From contig PFPP01000015.1 of NCBI GenBank assembly GCA_002793115.1, positions 1 to 8,149 of the forward strand: DNA of 8,149 bases, in the 5' to 3' direction. Shown here in pieces: positions 1 to 5,155 of this stretch (position 1 is its first letter; each line of letters opens with the position of its first letter). The translations under genes were made by a program, and so were the position numbers. Source of the stretch: Candidatus Kaiserbacteria bacterium CG_4_10_14_0_2_um_filter_50_16. Lineage in GTDB: Bacteria; Patescibacteriota; Minisyncoccia; Phycocordibacterales; Phycocordibacteraceae. The notes below the pieces were generated by a model. That model was not told the DNA's origin. It searched no databases and saw only the letters and a list, made by a program, of their open reading frames with translations.

Positions 1-450
1 CGCAGAATGATGGATTTAGAACAAATTCGAAATGCTCTTGAGCTTTACTATAACGATAATGGCTACTATCCGGGAGCAGGCGCCACTCTCAGCTGGGACT
101 GCGAGTGTTACAGTTATAGTTCTGATATCCGCGATGACACATGGGATATCTTCGCATTGATCATGAAGCCGTATATACAAACTCTGCCGAAGGATCCGCT
201 AAACACCGGGTGTGTCCCTTGGGGAGGAGATGGTTGCTATTCTTATGCCTATAGCTTTGTAGGAAAAAGCATAAGTCCTGATAACCCCAACGGAGTCATC
301 CAATATGATCTCACCGCACAGCTCGAGGATCCCAACAGCCCGTATCGATGCACAATAAAAGATTATCGTTTCTTCTTTGATAATATCTCCTGGTGCCTTT
401 CTGGCGATGCCACTTATAGAGGTCGGATCTACGAAGCATCGCTCCAATAA
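1..450 (+). CDS. Type IV pilin / pseudopilin-like protein, 5' end outside window
   Basis: This is the C-terminal part of a probable type IV pilin or pseudopilin, an exported subunit of a pilus or a type II-like secretion or uptake machine. The frame is open to the window edge and reads Arg-Arg before the first ATG at 7. That ATG is therefore internal, and the prepilin leader and hydrophobic helix lie upstream. The visible start, MDLEQIRNALELYYNDNGYY, is the typical end of the alpha-1 spine leading into the globular head (D-L-x-x-I-x-x-A-L-x-x-Y-Y). A 'LPKDPLNTG' segment, also common in GspG-like pseudopilins, follows. The head holds six cysteines (one CEC pair, then GC, GC, RC and WC), which could form up to three disulfides. 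The gene ends with TAA at 448-450, 25 bases before the next start. Family assignment is fairly sure; pilin versus pseudopilin cannot be decided without the N-terminus. Confidence 0.8.
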   Translation, partial: RRMMDLEQIRNALELYYNDNGYYPGAGATLSWDCECYSYSSDIRDDTWDIFALIMKPYIQTLPKDPLNTGCVPWGGDGCYSYAYSFVGKSISPDNPNGVIQYDLTAQLEDPNSPYRCTIKDYRFFFDNISWCLSGDATYRGRIYEASLQ

Positions 451-463
451 ATCCACAAGGGCG

Positions 464-475
464 TATACTATTGGA
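464..475 (+). promoter_or_regulatory. Candidate leaderless promoter (-10 box) of the epimerase-like gene
   Basis: TATACT lies at 464-469 and is followed by exactly 6 bases before the ATG at 476, so transcription would begin at or next to the start codon. The 8-mer GTATACTA (463-470) recurs at 1183-1190 before the next gene, with the same spacing to the ATG. No clear -35 hexamer is visible 16-18 bases upstream, and no Shine-Dalgarno sequence lies between box and start. The call is inferred from the motif and its repeated geometry. Confidence 0.6.
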
Positions 476-1174
476 ATGAGTCTTGTCGTTCCGGCAGTGC
501 TCCCATCCTCGCGCAAAGACTTCGAGGAGAAACTCGCACTTTTTACGCGACTTCCTTCAGTCAATCGAGTGCAAATTGACGTTGTTGACGGAGAGTTCGC
601 TTCGCCCGCATCCTGGCCTTATTCCGCTCCCGCAGAATTAGAAGCGTTAGTCGAGCGTGGCGATATGCTCCCGCAACTCGATCGCATCGCATACGAGATT
701 GACCTCATGTGCCTCGACGCCGATCGTGTAGCCTCCGCATGGCTCTCTTTTGGCGCTACGCGGCTCACCTTCCATGTCGAGAGCGTTACCGATGTGCCGC
801 AACTTCTCGCTTCAGTTCGAAGTCGGTACGGCAATTTTATTTCCCCCGGTCTCGCGATCAATATCGCGAGCGATCCAGTACTCATTGAACAGAATCTCGG
901 CGAAATCAGATATGTACAATTCATGGGCATCGCGCGGATCGGACGACAGGGACAACCTTTCGACGAGCGCGTTTTTGAGAAAGTGCGCATATTCCATGAA
1001 CAGCATCCAGAGATTCCTGTGCAAGTCGACGGAGGCGTTTCGCTTAAGAATGCCAGCCGTCTGCTCGCGCTCGGCGTGTCGAGTCTCATTATTGGTTCCG
1101 CGCTTGCGCGCGCGAGCAATTCCGCCGCAGCATTAGCGGTGTTTGAAGAACTTCAGAGTCCGTATGGAGTATAA
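476..1174 (+). CDS. Ribulose-phosphate 3-epimerase-like TIM-barrel protein with altered metal site
   Basis: The 232-residue protein aligns along its length with ribulose-phosphate 3-epimerase (Rpe), which interconverts ribulose 5-phosphate and xylulose 5-phosphate in the cytosol. Visible landmarks are VQIDVVDG (residues 32-39, Rpe 'HFDVMD'), IDLM (75-78, Rpe 'VHLM'), FGATRLTFHVES (92-103), and the phosphate-site end VQVDGGV plus IIGSAL (182-188, 205-210). The two acid/base aspartates of Rpe are kept as D35 and D185. The two metal-ligand histidines are replaced by Q33 and D76, and the usual NPGFGGQ loop reads ARIGRQGQ. It may therefore be an Rpe using a different metal site, or a relative acting on another sugar phosphate. 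I chose ATG 476 because the family begins close to 'VPAVLP' and because a TATACT box sits 6 bases upstream. An earlier in-frame ATG at 377 would add 33 residues overlapping the pilin gene. Transketolase follows after 21 bases, supporting a pentose-phosphate role. Confidence 0.75.
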   Translation: MSLVVPAVLPSSRKDFEEKLALFTRLPSVNRVQIDVVDGEFASPASWPYSAPAELEALVERGDMLPQLDRIAYEIDLMCLDADRVASAWLSFGATRLTFHVESVTDVPQLLASVRSRYGNFISPGLAINIASDPVLIEQNLGEIRYVQFMGIARIGRQGQPFDERVFEKVRIFHEQHPEIPVQVDGGVSLKNASRLLALGVSSLIIGSALARASNSAAALAVFEELQSPYGV

Positions 1175-1183
1175 GGTACAGGG

Positions 1184-1195
1184 TATACTACAGTG
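1184..1195 (+). promoter_or_regulatory. Candidate leaderless promoter (-10 box) of the transketolase genes
   Basis: TATACT at 1184-1189 sits exactly 6 bases before ATG 1196, within the same 8-mer GTATACTA seen upstream of the preceding gene. It lies in the 21-base gap after the epimerase-like gene, so the transketolase pair could be transcribed on its own. No recognisable -35 box or Shine-Dalgarno sequence is present. Confidence 0.6.
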
Positions 1196-2107
1196 ATGAT
1201 ATTGACAGACGAACAAGTGCACGCGCTCGAAAAGAAAGCAGAATCGATTCGCGAGACGATTATCCAAATGCTTGTTGCCGCGGGGAGCGGGCATACGGCT
1301 GGTTCGCTCGGCATGGCAGACATTGTTACCGCATTTTATTTTCATATACTCAATCACGATCCCAAACGGCCGGACTGGGAAGAGAGAGATCGGTTCGTTC
1401 TCTCTAACGGTCACATTTGTCCGGTGCTTTACGCGACCCTCGCGCACGCCGGCTATTTTTCGAAAGAAGAATGTCTCACGCTCCGGAAGTTCGGCAGTCG
1501 GCTCCAAGGGCATCCGGAGCGCATGCGGCTGTCGGGTCTTGAAACGACATCGGGACCTCTCGGCGAAGGCCTCTCGCAAGCCGCCGGCATGGCATATGCT
1601 TTCCACATGGACCAATTGAAGGACACGACGTGTCCATCATCTGATGATGGACACGTCGTGTCCTTCAATCACGGGAGGCGGGTATATTGCGTGATGAGCG
1701 ACGGGGAGCAAGAAGAGGGGAATACGTGGGAGGCGGCGATGTTTGCCGGGAAAAACAAACTACATAATCTTACGGCTGTTATAGACCGCAATAATATTCA
1801 GATTGACGGCATGACGGAAGACGTGATGCCGCTCGAGCCGATTGTGGACAAGTATCGCGCATTCAATTGGCATGTGCTCGAAGTGAACGGGAATGACATA
1901 CCCGCTTTTATTGCTGCCGTTGATGAAGCGAAAGCAATCTACGAAAAACCGACTCTGATTGTTGCACATACCGTTCCAGGCAAGGGTGTCCACGACATCG
2001 AGTTCGATTATCGCTGGCACGGCAAGCCACCGACTGCGGAAGAAGGGAAACGATTCATGAAAGAAATCCGCACGATGAGCGGGAAAGTTCCGCACGAATA
2101 TGCTTAA
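1196..2107 (+). CDS. Transketolase, N-terminal (thiamine diphosphate-binding) subunit, with palindrome-encoded insert
   Basis: This is the N-terminal half of a split transketolase. With the next gene it transfers two-carbon units between sugar phosphates in the non-oxidative pentose phosphate pathway. Counting from ATG 1196 (303 residues), SGHTAGSLG (31-39), SNGH (70-73), LQGHPE (103-108) and SGPLGEG (119-125) supply cofactor and substrate contacts. SDGEQEEG (168-175) is the diphosphate/Mg motif with D169, and DRNNIQIDG supplies N199 and I201. WHGKPP near 275 is also typical. Residues about 140-158 (QLKDTTCPSSDDGHVVSFN) are encoded by a perfect palindrome at 1615-1669 and have no counterpart in ordinary transketolases. 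They lie in the link just before the diphosphate motif; without them the chain would read MDHGRRVYCV, the usual pattern. A GTG directly precedes the ATG at 1193; ATG fits the promoter spacing better. The stop overlaps the next start by 8 bases. The catalytic motifs look intact, so the enzyme is probably functional. Confidence 0.93.
   Translation: MILTDEQVHALEKKAESIRETIIQMLVAAGSGHTAGSLGMADIVTAFYFHILNHDPKRPDWEERDRFVLSNGHICPVLYATLAHAGYFSKEECLTLRKFGSRLQGHPERMRLSGLETTSGPLGEGLSQAAGMAYAFHMDQLKDTTCPSSDDGHVVSFNHGRRVYCVMSDGEQEEGNTWEAAMFAGKNKLHNLTAVIDRNNIQIDGMTEDVMPLEPIVDKYRAFNWHVLEVNGNDIPAFIAAVDEAKAIYEKPTLIVAHTVPGKGVHDIEFDYRWHGKPPTAEEGKRFMKEIRTMSGKVPHEYA
1615..1669. repeat. Perfect 55-base palindromic element inside the transketolase gene
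   Basis: Bases 1615-1641 are the exact reverse complement of 1643-1669, with T1642 as the single centre: 27 pairs and no mismatch. Each arm contains a smaller odd-centred palindrome, GGACACG-A-CGTGTCC at 1621-1635 and GGACACG-T-CGTGTCC at 1649-1663, joined by CATCAT/GATGAT sequence. The element is in frame and adds about 19 codons. The dinucleotide CA lies immediately on both sides (1613-1614 and 1670-1671). If that is a target duplication, 55 + 2 = 57 bases gives an exact 19-codon insertion. Only one forward reading frame crosses it without a stop; the others meet TGA at 1617 and at 1642. No second copy was seen in the window. Inverted symmetry is certain; mobility is inference. Confidence 0.9.
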
Positions 2108-3092
2108 TAGGGACGCACAGCTTTCTGCGAAAATATTCGCAGACGATATCGAACAAACGCCGACGCGCGACGGCTTCGGCACGGGCGTCGTTGAAGCGGG
2201 GAGGGCTGACTCGCGCGTCGTCGTGCTCTGTGCCGACCTCGCTGAAAGTACGCGCGCCGAATGGTTCCAAAAAGAATTCCCCGACCGATTCATCGAGCTG
2301 GGTGTCGCTGAACAAAACATGGCGGCGGTCGCCGCCGGCATGGCCGCCGCCGGAAAGATTCCTTTCATTGCAAGTTATGCAGTATTCAATCCGGGCCGCA
2401 ATTATGAACAAATCCGCACCACCATCGTGCTGAATCAGATGCCGGTAAAGATCTGTGGCATGCATGCGGGCGTTTCGGTCGGACCCGATGGGGCGACGCA
2501 CCAGATGCTCGAGGACATCGGCATGATGCGCATGCTTCCCGGGATGACAGTCATCGCTCCCTGCGATGCAGAAGAAGCGCGGAAAGCAGTTATTACCGCG
2601 GCGACAACCGACGGACCGGTATATATTCGTTTTGGTCGAGCACCGACGCCAGTCTTCACGACCGGCGGGACGCCGTTTCAAATAGGGAAGGCGCTCACAC
2701 TCTTCGAGTCAGAGTCCCCACAGGTAGCAATACTCTCGACTGGTTCATTGAGTTATACAGCACTCGTTGCGGCTTGTGCACTTTCTGAAGAAAACATCGA
2801 GTCCATAGTTTTACATATTCCCACTATTAAGCCACTTGATATCGAAGCAGTGCTCGGGGTCGTACGACGCGCTGGTCGTGTGGTCACCGTTGAAGAGCAT
2901 CAAATAGCAGGCGGCTTCGGGAGCGCCATCGCAGAGTTCCTTGCGGAACAGCATCCGGTGCCCGTCCGGCGGCTTGGTATTCAGGATCAATTCGGTCAAT
3001 CGGGTGAACCAAACGAACTTCTCGAACACTACGGACTCGATGCTCTCCATATAGAAAATGCCGTACGCGCACTTTTCAAGATGGCATATTGA
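2100..3092 (+). CDS. Transketolase, C-terminal (pyrimidine-binding and C-terminal domains) subunit
   Basis: This 330-residue protein completes the split transketolase, pairing with the preceding gene product in the cytosol. TRDGFGTGVVEAG (22-34) begins the pyrimidine-binding domain. IELGVAEQNM (65-74) carries the glutamate (E71) that activates thiamine diphosphate in this family. SVGPDGATHQMLEDIGMMR (126-144) is the substrate-channel segment, with H134. IRFGRAP and the C-terminal VVTVEEHQIAGGFGSA segment are typical of the family's last domain. ATG 2100 overlaps the upstream stop (ATGCTTAA), so translation is probably coupled; no Shine-Dalgarno or separate promoter is seen. The opening 20 residues resemble the usual short lead-in before 'PTRDG'. 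It ends with TGA 3090-3092, two bases from the end of the convergent kinase gene. Transketolase is near certain; a 1-deoxyxylulose-phosphate synthase would be a single, larger polypeptide. Confidence 0.93.
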   Translation: MLNRDAQLSAKIFADDIEQTPTRDGFGTGVVEAGRADSRVVVLCADLAESTRAEWFQKEFPDRFIELGVAEQNMAAVAAGMAAAGKIPFIASYAVFNPGRNYEQIRTTIVLNQMPVKICGMHAGVSVGPDGATHQMLEDIGMMRMLPGMTVIAPCDAEEARKAVITAATTDGPVYIRFGRAPTPVFTTGGTPFQIGKALTLFESESPQVAILSTGSLSYTALVAACALSEENIESIVLHIPTIKPLDIEAVLGVVRRAGRVVTVEEHQIAGGFGSAIAEFLAEQHPVPVRRLGIQDQFGQSGEPNELLEHYGLDALHIENAVRALFKMAY

Positions 3093-3094
3093 AA

Positions 3095-4078
3095 TTACAA
3101 CGATTCGACGCAATAGCTCGCCGGAGCGGAAGCAAGATATGCTTCAAGCGCCACGCGCGTGAGGAGTCCTTCCTGCGCGCCGACATACTGCACGACCGAC
3201 ATAGAGTTTATCGGCCCCCAGAGCAGGGCCTCTCGGAGCGGCACGCCGAGCGCGAGTGCGGCGGCGACGGTCGAGGTCATCGCATCGCCGGCGCCCGTGC
3301 GATCAAGGGGCGGCTTCTGGTCCGTAAACATAGGCACCTTGAGCATCTCTTCTCCGTCGAAAACAAAAGCTCCATTTGGACCGTCGGTGATAAGTGTGAT
3401 TTTCGGACCAAGCTCGCGCATGTGTATAAGTAATTTTTTTATATTCGTTTCACCGAGACCGAGAATATGCTCGGCCTCTTCTTTATTACAGGCGACAAGC
3501 TCTGTAACGGCATAGAGTGTTGCGAGTTTCTCTTTACCCATTTTTATTTGGAATGTGCCGGGCTGGAACGCGAGCTTCGTTTCCGCATGCTCGCCGAGCC
3601 ACACGACAAGGTCGGCATAAAACGTCCCCGCATGCTCGCCGATCGAAGAAAGGTAGATCCACTTCGGCGGCGTCAATCCTTCAGGAATAAGATAGGGGTA
3701 ATTCTCATGCCGGATAAGGATAGTGCGCTCGGCGTTATACATGAGTACGTAGTGATGATTAGTCGGTATACTCGTATTGACCGCGATATATTTCGTAGCA
3801 ACGCCTTCGCGCGTGAATGTCGCGAGGATGTCTGTGCCAAAGCGATCATCGCCCACGTTTGAAACAAATCCCGATGCAAGACCGAGGCGCGCCGCGGCGA
3901 CAGCGGCATTTGCGGCATTGCCGACACCCGGCACAAGTTCGGAAAATTCATACGGAATCTTGTCGCCCCACTTCATCGATATGGTGCAATTCTCATGATT
4001 GATATCACATGAGACGTGCGCATCTTTCAGGTTGATGAATTCGTCGACGGTCGTATCGCCGATGGCAATGAAATCCAT
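3095..4078 (-). CDS. PfkB-family (ribokinase-like) sugar kinase
   Basis: This 327-residue cytosolic protein belongs to the PfkB/ribokinase fold, whose members phosphorylate sugars or nucleosides using ATP. It opens with FIAIGDTTVDEF (3-14). GVGNAANAAVAAARLG (51-66) matches the first PfkB signature, and GDDRFG follows at 76-81. The NxxE-type metal motif is N198-K-E-E201, ITDGPNG lies at 230-236, and the second signature DRTGAGDA (259-266) carries the anion-hole glycines and the presumed catalytic base D265. The length is usual for the family. Substrate cannot be read from sequence. The gene runs divergently from a fructose-bisphosphate aldolase and converges on transketolase, which makes a fructose- or pentose-phosphate-related substrate attractive, including a PfkB-type phosphofructokinase role. 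Ribokinase, 2-keto-3-deoxygluconate kinase or a nucleoside kinase remain possible. The start is the first ATG, 6 bases after a TAGGAT box. Confidence 0.85.
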   Translation of the reverse strand: MDFIAIGDTTVDEFINLKDAHVSCDINHENCTISMKWGDKIPYEFSELVPGVGNAANAAVAAARLGLASGFVSNVGDDRFGTDILATFTREGVATKYIAVNTSIPTNHHYVLMYNAERTILIRHENYPYLIPEGLTPPKWIYLSSIGEHAGTFYADLVVWLGEHAETKLAFQPGTFQIKMGKEKLATLYAVTELVACNKEEAEHILGLGETNIKKLLIHMRELGPKITLITDGPNGAFVFDGEEMLKVPMFTDQKPPLDRTGAGDAMTSTVAAALALGVPLREALLWGPINSMSVVQYVGAQEGLLTRVALEAYLASAPASYCVESL

Positions 4079-4093
4079 GAGAATATCCTAGCA
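4079..4093 (-). promoter_or_regulatory. Candidate extended -10 leaderless promoter of the sugar kinase
   Basis: Read on the minus strand, TGCTAGGAT (complement of 4085-4093) is an extended -10 element, TGn followed by TAGGAT at 4090-4085. Exactly 6 bases (4084-4079) separate it from the ATG at 4078. No -35 hexamer is evident, as often found when a TGn extension is present. It overlaps the aldolase promoter through the palindrome at 4089-4098. Confidence 0.55.
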
Positions 4094-4098
4094 TGCTA
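4089..4098. repeat. 10-base palindrome shared by two divergent promoters
   Basis: TAGCATGCTA is a perfect even-length palindrome. Each half gives one strand its TGCTA, which is the start of the extended -10 element for the gene on that side. It therefore lies at the junction of both promoters in the 30-base gap. It may simply reflect two extended -10 elements placed tail to tail, or it may be a small operator; the sequence cannot tell these apart. Confidence 0.6.
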
Positions 4099-4108
4099 AA
4101 ATGGTGAA
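4094..4108 (+). promoter_or_regulatory. Candidate extended -10 leaderless promoter of the aldolase
   Basis: TGCTAAAAT at 4094-4102 is an extended -10 element: TGn followed by TAAAAT at 4097-4102. Exactly 6 bases then lead to ATG 4109, the same spacing as for three other genes here. No -35 or Shine-Dalgarno sequence is visible. Its polymerase footprint would overlap that of the kinase promoter. Confidence 0.6.
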
Positions 4109-5104
4109 ATGATAGATCTTGTTGCAACCGCACGTTCGCTTTTTGCACCCGGCAAAGGGATCCTTGCCGCAGACTCAAGCATATTGACAGCGACCGCACA
4201 CCTAGCTTCGTATGGCATCGGGGCGGGCGAGGAAATGCGCCGACAGTATCGCGATCTCTTCTTCGGTACGGAGGGTATCGAGCAATATCTCTCTGGAGTT
4301 ATTCTTTTTTTCGAATCGCTTCTTCAAAAAGGAAATGATGGGAAACCGTTTCCCGCATTGCTTGTGGCGCGCGGCATCCTGCCGGGTGTGAAGGTCGATC
4401 TCGGCACCGAACCAATGAATGCGAGCACGCATGAGCTCATCACACGAGGTCTCCTAGATCTTCCAGAGCGGCTCGTTGCGTATAAAAGGCAGGGCGCCGT
4501 CTTTACCAAATGGCGCGCGGTCATCCGTATTGATGGCGACCAGTTGCCGACCACGATCGCAGTGCATGAAAACATAAAACGCCTCGCGCAGTATGCGAAG
4601 GAAGCACAAGCGGCAGGTCTCGTTCCTATCTTGGAGCCAGAAGTATTATATGAAGGGAAACATAGTCGTCGGCACGCGCGTGCCGTTATCCAAAAAACAC
4701 TCAGCACGCTCTTTTCGGCACTTGCGGAACATTCAGTCGATCGTGCGAGTGTGATTCTGAAAACGTCGATGGCGCTTTCTGGAAGCGATAGCAGGAGAAA
4801 AGATACACCAGAAGAAGTCGCCGAAGACACGCTTGCCGTGCTTCTCGAAAGCGTTCCGCGGCAGATAGCGGGCATTGTATTCCTCTCTGGCGGGCAGACG
4901 CCTGAACAGGCAACAGACAATTTGTCTGCAATTTGTCGGTTGTCCCGAGCGAAGGGAGGGACGTCATGGCCACTCACCTTCTCTTATGGGCGAGCACTTC
5001 AGGAAGAAGCACTTGCGATATGGAAAGGAAAAGAAGAGAATGTCCCCGCGGCTCGCGAGGCGTTCCTTGCTCGCCTTGCCAAAGTCTCCGCCGCACTCAA
5101 GTGA
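4109..5104 (+). CDS. Fructose-bisphosphate aldolase, class I
   Basis: This 331-residue cytosolic enzyme reversibly cleaves fructose 1,6-bisphosphate to dihydroxyacetone phosphate and glyceraldehyde 3-phosphate through a lysine Schiff base. It belongs to the animal-like class I family. GKGILAAD (15-22) gives D22, GVKVDLG (93-99) gives K95, GAVFTKWR (129-136) gives K134, and PILEPEVL (173-180) gives E176 and E178. VILKTSMA (215-222) supplies the Schiff-base lysine K218, FLSGGQ (258-263) is present, and LTFSYGRALQ (289-298) gives phosphate-binding R295. The residue after D22 is Ser where the family usually has Glu (GKGILAADES), and the protein stops without the C-terminal tyrosine tail known from animal enzymes. 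It is slightly shorter than the vertebrate enzyme. The start is the ATG 6 bases after TAAAAT. The TGA stop is followed by six Ts (5105-5110) with no hairpin. Confidence 0.93.
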   Translation: MIDLVATARSLFAPGKGILAADSSILTATAHLASYGIGAGEEMRRQYRDLFFGTEGIEQYLSGVILFFESLLQKGNDGKPFPALLVARGILPGVKVDLGTEPMNASTHELITRGLLDLPERLVAYKRQGAVFTKWRAVIRIDGDQLPTTIAVHENIKRLAQYAKEAQAAGLVPILEPEVLYEGKHSRRHARAVIQKTLSTLFSALAEHSVDRASVILKTSMALSGSDSRRKDTPEEVAEDTLAVLLESVPRQIAGIVFLSGGQTPEQATDNLSAICRLSRAKGGTSWPLTFSYGRALQEEALAIWKGKEENVPAAREAFLARLAKVSAALK

Positions 5105-5119
5105 TTTTTTGTACTCGTG

Positions 5120-5155
5120 TTGCGGAAAAACCGTTGATGCGGCATACTCGAACTC
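5120..5155 (+). promoter_or_regulatory. Candidate promoter of the bL25 gene
   Basis: TTGCGG at 5120-5125 and CATACT at 5143-5148 are separated by 17 bases, the classical sigma-70 spacing. Seven bases then lead to ATG 5156, so the leader would be absent or about one base long. This is the only promoter in the window where a passable -35 is also visible. The gap to the aldolase is 51 bases and holds nothing else recognisable beyond a T-run at 5105-5110. Confidence 0.5.

Noticed and set aside
377..475. Earlier in-frame ATG giving a 33-residue longer epimerase-like protein
   Set aside because: The extension overlaps the pilin coding sequence, has no family resemblance, and bypasses the well-placed TATACT box before ATG 476.
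619..1119. Long open frames on the strand opposite to real genes (also 1760-2368, 2055-2681, 4324-4977)
   Set aside because: They lie wholly under genes with clear family motifs and show low-complexity Ser/Arg-rich or unrelated translations with no start signals.
1615..1669. Palindrome as an assembly or amplification chimera
   Set aside because: A fold-back artefact would continue into reversed flanking sequence. Here the transketolase resumes in frame and in correct order on the far side.
2321..2350. GC-rich inverted repeat GGCGGC/GCCGCC in the transketolase C subunit
   Set aside because: It is explained by a run of Ala and Gly codons in the conserved AAVAAGMAAAG segment; short stem, no other support.
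3767..3772. TATACT on the plus strand inside the kinase gene, and another on the minus strand at 5247-5242 inside bL25
   Set aside because: Neither is followed by a start codon at the expected spacing or by a plausible gene. They show that the hexamer alone also occurs by chance.
5105..5110. Six-T run after the aldolase stop as an intrinsic terminator
   Set aside because: No stable stem lies immediately upstream; only a 4-pair CTTG/CAAG with a large loop is possible.
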